Below, piece by piece: positions 18,311 to 26,479 of a stretch of 64,000 nucleotides of DNA; positions within the stretch are counted from its first letter, which is position 1, and each line of letters begins with the position of its first letter. Source of the DNA: Planctomycetota bacterium. Lineage in GTDB: Bacteria; Planctomycetota; MHYJ01; JACPTZ01. The notes beneath the pieces were generated by a model that made no database searches, had not been told where the DNA came from, and saw only the letters and a list, made by a program, of their open reading frames with translations. Location of the stretch: NCBI GenBank assembly GCA_016192525.1, contig JACPTZ010000091.1, forward strand, positions 1 through 64,000. Direction: 5' to 3'. A program made the translations under genes and the position numbers.

Positions 18311-19291
18311 ATGCGGAAGGGCGAGTCAAGGAAAACCCCGCCCCGGTCGACACGATCCGACGCCACAGCCCCGTGGGCCGGGCGTCCCCGCCCGCCCCGG
18401 GGGGGCACGCTGATCGAGTCGCTCCGGCGCCTGACGGGATGGGACGATTCCCCGCCCCTCGCGCTCATCTTCGATTTCGACGGGACACTCTCGCCGATCG
18501 TCCCACGCCCGAAGAACGCCCGGCTCGATCTCACCCTCCGGCGCCTCCTGGAAAGGCTGGCCTCCCGGCGCAAGGTGTCGATCGCCGTGGTCAGCGGGCG
18601 GAGCCTCGCGGACCTGCGCTTGCGCACGGGGCTGTCCGGCGCCGCCTTGTTCGGCAACCACGGGGCCGAATTCCGGTTCCCGGACGGCCACGAGAGCCGG
18701 GGGTTCGCGCGGAGCGGCCGGGAGAGCATCCGCCGTGCTGAACGCGCGCTCTCGCAGAAGCTCGCCGGATGCGCCGGGCTTGAGATGGAAAACAAGGGAC
18801 CGGCCCTCTCGATCCACTATCGCCGGGTTCGGCGGATGAACCGGGCCGCCGTTCGTCGCGAGGTCGATGCCGTCGCGCGCCGGTACGCCGGAATCGTGGA
18901 AACGCTCCGGGGGAAGTGCGTGCTCGAATTGCGGCTTCGCGGACTTCCGGACAAGGGCGATGCCGTCCGCCGTCTCCTGCGGGCGCTCGCGCCGGGGACG
19001 CACCCCGTCTACTTCGGCGACGACATCACCGACCGCGACGCCTTCCGGGCCGTCCGGGGGCGGGGATGGAGCGTCCAGGTGGGGACAGGGAGGGGATTTC
19101 GCTCCGTGGACTTCACCCTGTCCGGCCCGCGCGAACTCCGGCGACAGCTTCAGCAACTGTCGGCGTTTCTCGCGAAGCGACCGCCGGGAGGGCGAAGGCG
19201 CGTCACGAAAGCGACGGCTCCGGACCAGGAGATTCATGTTGAATCCCCGGATCGCGGCCTTCCACCACCGGGGCGGCGAACTCGGGATTAG
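18311..19291 (+). CDS. otsB: Trehalose-6-phosphate phosphatase
   Basis: A 326-residue HAD-fold phosphatase that releases trehalose from trehalose 6-phosphate. HAD motif I is LIFDFDGTLSPI (about residues 52-63), followed by the family's IAVVSGRSLADLR and FGNHGAEF. The C-terminal HAD motif is VYFGDDITDRDAF. The N-terminal 40 and C-terminal 30 residues are low-complexity and may be over-extended. No Shine-Dalgarno precedes the ATG; the putative promoter lies so close that the leader would be about ten bases. It is divergent from otsA and the only + strand gene in the solute region. Confidence 0.93.
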   Translation: MRKGESRKTPPRSTRSDATAPWAGRPRPPRGGTLIESLRRLTGWDDSPPLALIFDFDGTLSPIVPRPKNARLDLTLRRLLERLASRRKVSIAVVSGRSLADLRLRTGLSGAALFGNHGAEFRFPDGHESRGFARSGRESIRRAERALSQKLAGCAGLEMENKGPALSIHYRRVRRMNRAAVRREVDAVARRYAGIVETLRGKCVLELRLRGLPDKGDAVRRLLRALAPGTHPVYFGDDITDRDAFRAVRGRGWSVQVGTGRGFRSVDFTLSGPRELRRQLQQLSAFLAKRPPGGRRRVTKATAPDQEIHVESPDRGLPPPGRRTRD

Positions 19292-19973
19292 AGACGCGGC
19301 ACATAGCGCGGCACGGCCGCAACCAAAGGGATTTCTTTCGAGATTGGGGACATAGGCTACAACGACGGAACAGAGGACGGAACCACGAATTGCTCGAATT
19401 GCACGAATCTGGGGACAACGAAAACAACAACAGAAACGGCAGAAGAGACGGCACGGGACGACTCGCGCAAAACTTCAGCCGTTGTTTCTGTTGCTGCTTC
19501 CGTTGTCTCTCTCCCTTCGTGCAATTCGTGGAATTCGTGGTTCTTCCGTTGTTTCCGTTGCAGCGTGGCGCCGACGAAATCAACTTGCGCCCGGCCGGGG
19601 AGATGTCGCGCTGTGCCGGTGCACTTCGCGCGATCCCACTCAAATGCGCCGTCTGTCGCGCGAGCGGATTCCTCGCACAGCCTGCCCTGAGCGAAGCCGA
19701 AGGGGCGGGAGTGACCGGAGCATGCCCCCAACCTCGAAAAAAACCCTTTGCCAGGCCGACAAAGTCTGAAGGATTAGTGTCTCAGGGCGGCGACGGCCAT
19801 CGCCGTCATCTCGCTGGGGGGCTCCGGGGGAAAGGAGGCGGCGATCGCGGTCCTCGGCGCCGCGATCGGGTACTCCAGTACATGGCGTTCGGCGGTTTCG
19901 GCCATCACCTCCAGCAGTCTCTTCAACCATCGCCGGGCTTTGGTGCACAGACGGCTGGACCGTGACGATCCTG
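19292..19973. repeat. Spacer with CGAATT-type inverted element (family F, copy 1)
   Basis: No complete gene. The element spans about 19358-19562. Its left arm has GGAACCACGAATTGCTCGAA-TTGCACGAA, and its right arm has TTCGTGCAATTCGTGGAATT-CGTGGTTC. The interior changes from CAACAACAGAAAC-type sequence to GTTTCTGTTGCTGCTTC pyrimidine-rich sequence. CCTGCCCTGAGCGAAGCCGAAGGGG at 19680-19704 is another short repeat. On the minus strand, 19784-19965 keeps an open frame with a plausible helical peptide (RRWLKRLLEVMAETAERH) but no start; it may be a gene remnant. Confidence 0.75.
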
Positions 19974-20648
19974 CTACGCCGGCGGGGCGCCCAGGAGGGC
20001 CTTGATGTCGGCGTCGCGCCCCGCCAGAGCGAGCGTGTCCCCCTTCCGAATCGTCTCGGTCCCGAGCGGGACCGCGTTGATGGTCGGCCGACCCCCCGCC
20101 GTCTCGCTGGGACGCGTGATCGCGATGAGGTTCACCTGGTGGCGGCGCTTCAGGTCCAGTTCCGCCAGGCTCTTCCCGTGGAAGGTCGGGGGGGCCTCGA
20201 TCTCGGCCACACTGTAGCCGTCGATGAGCTCGAAGTAGGCCTTGAGAGAGGGCTGGATGAGCCGCCGCGCCGCCTCCTCGGCCGCCTGCTCCTCCGGCAG
20301 GACCACCTCGTCCGCCCCGATCAGGCGCAGGATCCGCGCGTGGACCTCCGACGGCGCCCTCGCCACGACCCGCCGGATCCCGAGTTGTTTCGCCAGAATG
20401 ACCAGCAACTGGTTTGCCTCGAAGTCGTCGCCGATGGAGGCGACGAGGATGTCCACCTCGTGCACCCCCTGCGCCCTCAGTTCGCGTTCGTCCGTGGCGT
20501 CCAGCTTTACGGCGAGGGCGACCCGGTCCTTGACGTCGTCCACGAGATCGAGATTCGCGTCGATTGCGATGACTTCCGCCCCGGCGCGCGCCAGATTGAG
20601 GGCGAGCGATTTCCCGAAGAGTCCCATACCGACCACGGCGACTTTCAT
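19974..20648 (-). CDS. Potassium uptake regulator, TrkA/KtrA family
   Basis: A 224-residue cytosolic gating subunit. The RCK-N domain starts with the nucleotide-binding VAVVGMGLFGKSLALNLARAGAEVIAID and continues through GVHEVDILVASIGDDFEAN. The RCK-C domain (about 135-220) has GKSLAELDLKRRHQVNLIAI and RKGDTLALAG. One RCK pair, as here, is the KtrA arrangement rather than the double TrkA of enterobacteria. GGAGGTCGGAC precedes the ATG. The TrkH-type subunit is encoded just upstream, with a repeat between the two. It would regulate K+ entry in response to nucleotide. Confidence 0.93.
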   Translation of the reverse strand: MKVAVVGMGLFGKSLALNLARAGAEVIAIDANLDLVDDVKDRVALAVKLDATDERELRAQGVHEVDILVASIGDDFEANQLLVILAKQLGIRRVVARAPSEVHARILRLIGADEVVLPEEQAAEEAARRLIQPSLKAYFELIDGYSVAEIEAPPTFHGKSLAELDLKRRHQVNLIAITRPSETAGGRPTINAVPLGTETIRKGDTLALAGRDADIKALLGAPPA

Positions 20649-20687
20649 GTCCGACCTCCTTCCTTCACAGTACGAGATCGCGGCATT

Positions 20688-20810
20688 GTCATCCTGAGCC
20701 CTGCCCGCCTCCTTCCGGCGGGCAGGGCGAAGGATCACCCGTATCGGAGCGAACTTGGCGTATGTGCTGGTGATCCTTCGCGTCCGCCTGCGGCGGACGC
20801 TCAGGATGAC
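20688..20810. repeat. Family A composite palindrome, copy 7
   Basis: GTCATCCTGAGCCCTGCCCG to GCTCAGGATGAC, with GCGAAGGATCACCCG and CTGGTGATCCTTCGC. It separates the two K+ uptake genes. Confidence 0.9.
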
Positions 20811-20854
20811 AATCCCAAGGGCGGTTCAGGCGGAATACACCCCCTTCGTACCGT

Positions 20855-22633
20855 TCACGAGACAACCACGGATTCCTCGGGATACTGATACCTCAAAGCG
20901 GGGGGACGCGCCACGATCGTCCAGAAAATGGCGAGCGGCCCGACACGTCCGACGAACATCGCGGCGCACAGCACCAGTCGCCCAATACCGTCGAGCGAGG
21001 TCGTGACTCCCGTGGACAGTCCGACCGTGCTCAGGGCCGAAACGCCCTCGAAGAGCAGGTCCAGAAACCGGAGGCCCGGCTGCGTCGCCGCGAGCAATCC
21101 GGCCAGCACGAACAGCGCGACGCCGTAGAGGACCGAGACCGCCACCGAGGCGTTCACCACCGCGCGCGGTATCGAGCGCCCGAAGGCATCCACGGAATCG
21201 CGGCCGCGCACCATCGCCCTCACGGTGAAGAAGAGGACCGCCGCCGCGGAGGTCTTCACCCCTCCTCCCGTCGAGACGGGCGAAGCCCCGATCGCCATGA
21301 GGAGCATCAGAAAGAGCAGGGTGGGAATCTGGAGCCGTCCCACGTCGAGCGTGTTGAACCCGGCCGTTCGGGCGGTGACGGACTGAAAGACGCCGGCCCA
21401 GACCTGTTGCGCGGGATCGAGGGAGAACAGGGCGAACCTCGATTCAAACACGAAGACAACCATCCCCCCGACGACGATCAGAACGGCCGTCGCGGTCAGG
21501 ACGAGCCGGGCGTGAAGGCCCAATCTCGGAATCGAGCCGGTCTCGCGGGCCCGCAGGGTCCGTCGAAGCCGCCGAATCAGGGGCGTCGACAGCACATCGT
21601 ACCGGAGAATCTCGAAGATGACTGGAAAACCCAGTCCGCCCACGATGATGAGGCCCATGACCGGGAGGAGGATCGCGGGGCGCCCCGAGTAGCCCATCAG
21701 GCTGTCCCCGGGAAGGGCGAACCCCGCGTTGCAGAACGCGGATACCGAGTGAAACACGCTCCACCAGAGTCGATCCATCGTCGCCATTCCGGACCCTTCC
21801 AGGGCGTGGAAGAGCAGGGCCGCCCCAAGCGCCTCGGCCAGGGCCGTGACCGTGAGCGTGGTGCCGAGGAACTGGCCCAGATTGCCGACGGTCTCGACGC
21901 TCATCATCTCCCGCAACATCACTTTCTGATGCAGGCGCAGGGATTGCCGGTGGAAGTAGCTCGCGAACATGGCGAGGACGGGGAGGCCGATCCCCCCGAG
22001 TTGAATGATGACCAGCAGAACGAGTTGTCCCCGCCGCGTCAGTTCGGCGCCGATGTTCCGCACGTTGAGGCCGGTGACGCAGGCCGCGCTGGTGGAGGTG
22101 AAGAAGGCGTCGAGGACGCTCCAGGGGGCGGCCCCGGGGGCCCGGCAGTTCGGCAGGAGGAGGAGCCCCGTCCCGATCAGGATCAGGACGAGAAAACTCC
22201 CGGCCAGGACCCAGGACGGACGGACGGCCCGGGCCGCGATCCGTTCGTTGGCCCGCGCGACCTCGATGAGGAGTCGGGCGAGGATGTAGACCTGCGCGCC
22301 CACCAGGTACAACCGCGCCAGGTCCTCGCCCGAAACGAAGACCGGGAGACCGACGGCCTCGACCGCCAGCAGGCCGACGAGCAGGACCTCGATCCACCGG
22401 CCCCGCAGGAAGGCGCGCCGATCGGGAGCGCGCATCGCCCGCCGTCCCACATCGGCGACGAAAACGGCGACGACCGCCACGTCCACCGTGTGGAGCAGGA
22501 GTCTCGTCTCATCGGACACGGGGAACCCGAACTCGATCACCATCGAGGTGAGGGCGGCGGCGGCGGCGATCCGGACGATCCAGCGGTGACGCGTCGAGAC
22601 CGCGGCGGCGGAGGGAGGCATCGGAGCGTTCAC
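20855..22633 (-). CDS. Potassium transporter membrane subunit, TrkH/KtrB family
   Basis: A 592-residue channel-like protein. The TrkH core starts near residue 160, with filter-like loops TSTSAACVTGLNV, HSVSAFCNAGFALPG, SVTARTAGFNTLD and GVSALSTVGLSTGVT, one per repeat. An extra N-terminal part of about 150 residues has several hydrophobic helices, like the voltage-sensor-style extension of some bacterial TrkH proteins. I place the start at a GTG that overlaps the upstream stop as GTGA; the next ATG is 12 bases further in. It works with the RCK subunit downstream to import K+. Confidence 0.92.
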   Translation of the reverse strand: MNAPMPPSAAAVSTRHRWIVRIAAAAALTSMVIEFGFPVSDETRLLLHTVDVAVVAVFVADVGRRAMRAPDRRAFLRGRWIEVLLVGLLAVEAVGLPVFVSGEDLARLYLVGAQVYILARLLIEVARANERIAARAVRPSWVLAGSFLVLILIGTGLLLLPNCRAPGAAPWSVLDAFFTSTSAACVTGLNVRNIGAELTRRGQLVLLVIIQLGGIGLPVLAMFASYFHRQSLRLHQKVMLREMMSVETVGNLGQFLGTTLTVTALAEALGAALLFHALEGSGMATMDRLWWSVFHSVSAFCNAGFALPGDSLMGYSGRPAILLPVMGLIIVGGLGFPVIFEILRYDVLSTPLIRRLRRTLRARETGSIPRLGLHARLVLTATAVLIVVGGMVVFVFESRFALFSLDPAQQVWAGVFQSVTARTAGFNTLDVGRLQIPTLLFLMLLMAIGASPVSTGGGVKTSAAAVLFFTVRAMVRGRDSVDAFGRSIPRAVVNASVAVSVLYGVALFVLAGLLAATQPGLRFLDLLFEGVSALSTVGLSTGVTTSLDGIGRLVLCAAMFVGRVGPLAIFWTIVARPPALRYQYPEESVVVS

Positions 22634-23637
22634 CCGGTCCCCAGCAGGCGGTGAATGATGACGCTCCACCCGCGCGGCCCCGGATCGGGGATGAACTCGA
22701 GCCCCGGAACGCCCGCCCGAAGGACCGGATCGCAGGCGCCGTCGGGTCGCGCCACGGCGCAGGGTCGATCCACGGCCTGGAGCATCGGGAGGTCGTTCGC
22801 GGCGTCGCCGATGCCGATGGAGGTGTAGTCCTCGAACTCCCCGCGGTAGAGTTCCATGAGCCGCCGAATCGCCGCGCCCTTGTCCGAACCCCCGTGGAGA
22901 TGATGGAAGCGTCCGCCGGCGGTCACGTGCATTCCGTCTTCCGCCGCGATGGACAGGGCTTTCTGCACCATGGCCGCCTCCGGCGTCGCTTCCGCGCCTT
23001 CGCCCTCCGGGCTTTCGCCTTCGCCCTGCGGGTTGCGGCGGACAGGTCGGCGGGCAGGCGCGACGCGGTCCGAGTCCCGCTCGATGACAAACGGCTCGTC
23101 GAATTCGCGCTCGCGCGCCAGCCGCGCCTGGTCCAGGGCCAGACCGCAGCGGGTCGCGATCTCCTCCACCGTCATGTCGTGGAATCCGCGGACGGCCCCG
23201 CCGGTCGCGGACTTCAGCCGCTCCATGACCCGGAGGATGGCGGCGTAGTCCTTCCCGAGCCGGATCCTCCAGCAGTCTCCGACCCGCTCGGCCGACGGGA
23301 CGGGATCGCGGAAGTACCCGTGAGGAGCGGCACCGTTCGCCGTGCGCCCGTGAGGGCGTTCTTCGGGAGAGGTCTCGCCGCCCCGAACGCGCCCTGACGG
23401 GCGCACTACGAGCGGCCCCGCCGGCACATACACCGCCCCCCCGTTCTCGACGATGAACGGGTGCTCATTGCCGGTGAGCCTCCGGAAGTGCTCCGTCTCG
23501 GCCCGCGTTTTCGACGTACAGAAGACGACGGGTATCCCCTTCGCCCGGCACTGGAGCAGGGCGGACCGGGCCGGCTCGAACGAGTAGGTGGCCGCGTCGA
23601 GGAGGGTCCCGTCGAGATCGGTGAAGATGACACGCAT
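22630..23637 (-). CDS. HAD-IIB phosphatase, glucosyl-/mannosyl-3-phosphoglycerate phosphatase type
   Basis: A 335-residue phosphatase of the MPGP/GpgP family, which removes phosphate from glycosyl-3-phosphoglycerate. Motif I is VIFTDLDGTLLDAATYSFEPA, followed by GIPVVFCTSKTRAE and HPFIVENGGAVYVP; the last motifs are RFHHLHGGSDKGAA and SIGIGDAANDLPML. Two segments interrupt the family pattern: about 30 residues after VYVPAG, read through a GTGCGCCCG...CGGGCGCAC palindrome, and a Gly/Glu-rich run (EGESPEGEGAEA). Both stay in frame. The GpgS-like synthase lies nearby, so glucosyl-3-phosphoglycerate is the likelier substrate. Activity despite the insertions is uncertain. Confidence 0.85.
   Translation of the reverse strand: MRVIFTDLDGTLLDAATYSFEPARSALLQCRAKGIPVVFCTSKTRAETEHFRRLTGNEHPFIVENGGAVYVPAGPLVVRPSGRVRGGETSPEERPHGRTANGAAPHGYFRDPVPSAERVGDCWRIRLGKDYAAILRVMERLKSATGGAVRGFHDMTVEEIATRCGLALDQARLAREREFDEPFVIERDSDRVAPARRPVRRNPQGEGESPEGEGAEATPEAAMVQKALSIAAEDGMHVTAGGRFHHLHGGSDKGAAIRRLMELYRGEFEDYTSIGIGDAANDLPMLQAVDRPCAVARPDGACDPVLRAGVPGLEFIPDPGPRGWSVIIHRLLGTG
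23342..23406. repeat. Family C palindrome inside the phosphatase gene
   Basis: GTGCGCCCGTGAGGGCGTTC and GAACGCGCCCTGACGGGCGC-AC form an imperfect inverted repeat inside the coding frame. The right-hand GCGCACTACGAGCGG matches the copy at 12.1 kb. Confidence 0.85.
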
Positions 23638-23676
23638 GGGCGGCGCTGCTCGAAGCCCCCTGAAGGGGGCGCACAT

Positions 23677-25002
23677 TCACTGTCCTGCAGGCTTTCCCGG
23701 CGCTGAAGCGCCGGGCTGTGGAAAACTCGCTCCGTCGTCCTGTGAAACACCTCGCGGAGGAACCCCGCCGGGCCCGGGCATCCGCTCCAGCAGATACGGT
23801 TTCTCCGCCTCGAACACGTCCGCCTGGGCCTGCACCAGAATGTCCGCCTCTTCCGTGGACATCGACTGCGACTCGATCACGAACGAAGCCGTCCTCGCGT
23901 AGTAGATCGGCGTCATGATCTCGATCAGCTTGTAGCGGTCTTTGGTCCACTGGTGAAACGTGCTGATGAAATCATACACAATCCGGGCCCAGACGTGGGG
24001 CGGGAGGGAAAAATCGCGCTCCCCGGCCGTCGAAAGACGTTCCAGCACAGAGAAAGGGGCGGCGGAGACCACCTCCCTCCACAACGAACCAAAGTGCTGA
24101 AAGCCCACCCGGTAACTCTCGAAGAGCCGCTCCAGGGAAATCTTCACCTCGGGCGGCTCCGCCTTCAGCACCTGGCCCACCAGAGGAACCGGCTCGCTTC
24201 CCCGCACCCCGCGCCAAACGCGCTCGTACCGGGCCATCATTCCGAACAGCGTCCCCACCACCTGCCGGAACATGGGCCCGAGTGACGCCGCCGGGTCCTT
24301 CGGATCGTGCACCTTCGTCCCGAGAACCACCTCGCTGATGCGGAAGTTCTCGCACAGCGCCACCGTGGTCATCCAGATGTCGATCCCGAACGTCGCCACG
24401 TCGGTGTCCCACACGTCGGCCCGGGTAAACCAGTCGACGAGCCGTCGCGAGAACCCGAAATCCCCGCCGATCGGCTGCCGCAACCGCTTCCCGTAGAGCG
24501 ACTGCACCAGGGCTCGCGCGACATGATTGGTGATGGTGGCGTCCCATTTGTGGCGGTAGTAGTAGGGGCTGACGAAGTCGTAGCCGTCCTCGAGGGCGGG
24601 ATGAAGCAGGGCGGGGACCCACTCGGCGGTGATGCTCCGGAGGTCGGAGTCGAAGACGGCGCAGGCCTTCGCGTCCAGTTGCACCGCCGCCTCGAACACG
24701 GCCCGGAGCGAAGTCCCCTTTCCCGGCATCCCGCGGTAGATCGTGACGATCTTGTGAAGCGGGAGCGACACCCGGACCGATTGCGCGATCTCGCGCGTGT
24801 AGTCGAGCGAGCCGCCGTCGGACACCACCAGGACGGCGGGCCGCGAGGGGTAGTACTTGGCGAGGCCCACCAGCACGGCCTTCATGACGTGGGCGATCGT
24901 GCTCTCGCTGTTGTAGCAGGGGATGCCCACCACGATGTCGGCGGGGCCGATCTGGAGGATCTTCTGGCGCGCATAGTCGCGAAGGGCGGTGTCGTATTTC
25001 AT
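23677..25002 (-). CDS. GT-A glycosyltransferase, glucosylglycerate synthase-like
   Basis: A 441-residue GT-A protein. IVVGIPCYNSESTIAHVMKA starts the nucleotide-binding fold, GMPGKGTSLRAVFEAA and the metal-binding FDSDLRSI follow, and RQPIGGDFGFSRRLV with TFGIDIWMTTVAL forms the acceptor side. The layout resembles single-step glucosylglycerate and mannosylglycerate synthases, which transfer sugar directly to glycerate. Its place between the GpgP-like phosphatase and the antiporter/GpgS genes supports this, but the exact product is inferred. The last 30 residues (Gly/Pro/Ala-rich) come partly from a CCCGGCGCTGAAGCGCCGGG palindrome, so the C-terminus is probably acquired. Confidence 0.75.
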   Translation of the reverse strand: MKYDTALRDYARQKILQIGPADIVVGIPCYNSESTIAHVMKAVLVGLAKYYPSRPAVLVVSDGGSLDYTREIAQSVRVSLPLHKIVTIYRGMPGKGTSLRAVFEAAVQLDAKACAVFDSDLRSITAEWVPALLHPALEDGYDFVSPYYYRHKWDATITNHVARALVQSLYGKRLRQPIGGDFGFSRRLVDWFTRADVWDTDVATFGIDIWMTTVALCENFRISEVVLGTKVHDPKDPAASLGPMFRQVVGTLFGMMARYERVWRGVRGSEPVPLVGQVLKAEPPEVKISLERLFESYRVGFQHFGSLWREVVSAAPFSVLERLSTAGERDFSLPPHVWARIVYDFISTFHQWTKDRYKLIEIMTPIYYARTASFVIESQSMSTEEADILVQAQADVFEAEKPYLLERMPGPGGVPPRGVSQDDGASFPQPGASAPGKPAGQ

Positions 25003-25025
25003 GGGTCATCAGGCTTTCGTGTGGG

Positions 25026-25166
25026 GTACGAGGTTGCCGCATTGTCATCCTGAGCCTCGGCCGCAGGCCGAGGCGAAGGATCACCAGCGTGTGCGGTTCG
25101 TAGACTCCGACGCTGGTGATCCTTCGCCCAGCCGGCCAAACGGCGGCCGGCTGGGCTCAGGATGAC
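25026..25166. repeat. Family A composite palindrome, copy 8
   Basis: GTACGAGGTTGCCGC outer arm, GTCATCCTGAGCC, CGGCCGCAGGCCG hairpin, GCGAAGGATCACCAG and CTGGTGATCCTTCGC, GCTCAGGATGAC. It lies between the glycosyltransferase and the antiporter. Confidence 0.9.
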
Positions 25167-25213
25167 AACGTCAGGGGCGGCCGCCCCGTACATCGGATTC
25201 AAGAGACCCCGTC

Positions 25214-26479
25214 TCAGGTCCTGACCACTCCTGAGCGCGCGAGGCGCCGCTTGAGAAGCGAGGGGGTTACCAGCGTGGTCACCATCACCATGATCACCGC
25301 GGCCGAGAAGATCGGCGGAGAGACGACGGCCTCGCCCGCGAGGACGAGCGTGGCCCCGATCCCCGCGAAGATCAGCCCCACCTCCCCCCGCGGAATCATG
25401 CCGAATCCAATCAACACGCGATCGAGGCCCTTCTCCCGGATCGCCAGGGAACAGGCCTGCTTTCCAAGAATGGCCACGGCGGTGAGGACGGCGGCGAACC
25501 CGAGCACCGACGGATCGGCGAAGACCCGCAGGTCCACCTTCAGCCCCATCAGGACGAAGAACACCGGCACCAGCATGGCGGTCAGGGGCTTCAACACGTG
25601 ATGGAGTTCCACGTTCTCCTTCGTGGCCAGACTCCGGTAGTGGACCTCCTCCAGAATGAGTCCCGCCGTGAACGCCCCCACGATCGGGGCCAGCCCCACC
25701 ACATGAGCCGCGTAGGACAGGGCGAAGCAGAAGGCGAGGCTGACCGCCAGCAGCATCCCCCGGCTCCGAAGATGGGTCGCCACGCGGAACATCCGCGGCG
25801 ACAGCCACAACCCCACGATGACGGACACCACGAGGAATCCCGCGGCCTTCCCGACGATCGCCGCCACCTCTCCGACCTGGAGCGTCCCGCCGGAATCGGC
25901 CGCGCGGATCATCCCGGTCACCGTGGCCAGGACGACGAGCCCGAGCACGTCGTCGATGACGGCGGCGCCCAGGATGATCTTCGACTCGCGACGCTGTAGA
26001 CCGTTCAGATCCTGGAGCACCCGCGCCGTGATCCCGACGCTCGTCGCGCAGAGGATCGTCCCCACGAAAAGGTGGACGTACACCGAACCTTCGGGATGGA
26101 AGAACATCGACACCCCGAACCCCAGCAGGGAGGGCGCCACGACCCCCACCACCGCCACGAGAAGCGACGGGGCGCCGACCGCCATCATCTCCTTGACGCT
26201 GGACTCCAGCCCGACCTCAAACAGCAGCAGCACCACGCCGATCTCCGCCAGAACCACGAAGGTCTCCTCGGCGCGGAGAAAGTCGAACGTGTGGACGCCG
26301 GCCAATCCGAGGTTGCCGAGGAGAATCCCCACCACCAGTTCCCCGAGCACCGCGGGGAGGCTCAGCCGCTCGAAGACCTCCCCGCCGGCCTTGGCCGCGA
26401 GCAGGATGACGGCGAGGCCGAGCAGGATGTGCGGGACCGCCTCATGGCCGCCGGAGGCGAGAAGCGTCACCGGGCTCAT
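25214..26479 (-). CDS. Monovalent cation:proton antiporter, CPA2 family
   Basis: A 421-residue transporter with about 12 hydrophobic helices and no cytosolic RCK domain. CPA2 features include LPAVLGELVVGILLGN in an early helix, GVVLLLFEVGLESSV, LGAAVIDDVLGLVVLA with the ion-binding Asp pair, and FGMIPRGEVGLIFAGIG near the end. It would exchange Na+ or K+ for H+ at the inner membrane. Its ATG overlaps the GpgS-like stop as ATGA, so ion exchange and solute synthesis are coupled. Ion preference cannot be read from sequence. Confidence 0.93.
   Translation of the reverse strand: MSPVTLLASGGHEAVPHILLGLAVILLAAKAGGEVFERLSLPAVLGELVVGILLGNLGLAGVHTFDFLRAEETFVVLAEIGVVLLLFEVGLESSVKEMMAVGAPSLLVAVVGVVAPSLLGFGVSMFFHPEGSVYVHLFVGTILCATSVGITARVLQDLNGLQRRESKIILGAAVIDDVLGLVVLATVTGMIRAADSGGTLQVGEVAAIVGKAAGFLVVSVIVGLWLSPRMFRVATHLRSRGMLLAVSLAFCFALSYAAHVVGLAPIVGAFTAGLILEEVHYRSLATKENVELHHVLKPLTAMLVPVFFVLMGLKVDLRVFADPSVLGFAAVLTAVAILGKQACSLAIREKGLDRVLIGFGMIPRGEVGLIFAGIGATLVLAGEAVVSPPIFSAAVIMVMVTTLVTPSLLKRRLARSGVVRT

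Noticed and set aside
19390-19965. 191-residue + strand ORF after otsB
   Set aside because: Runs through a CGAATT-type repeat and a CTGAGC repeat; no domain or start context.
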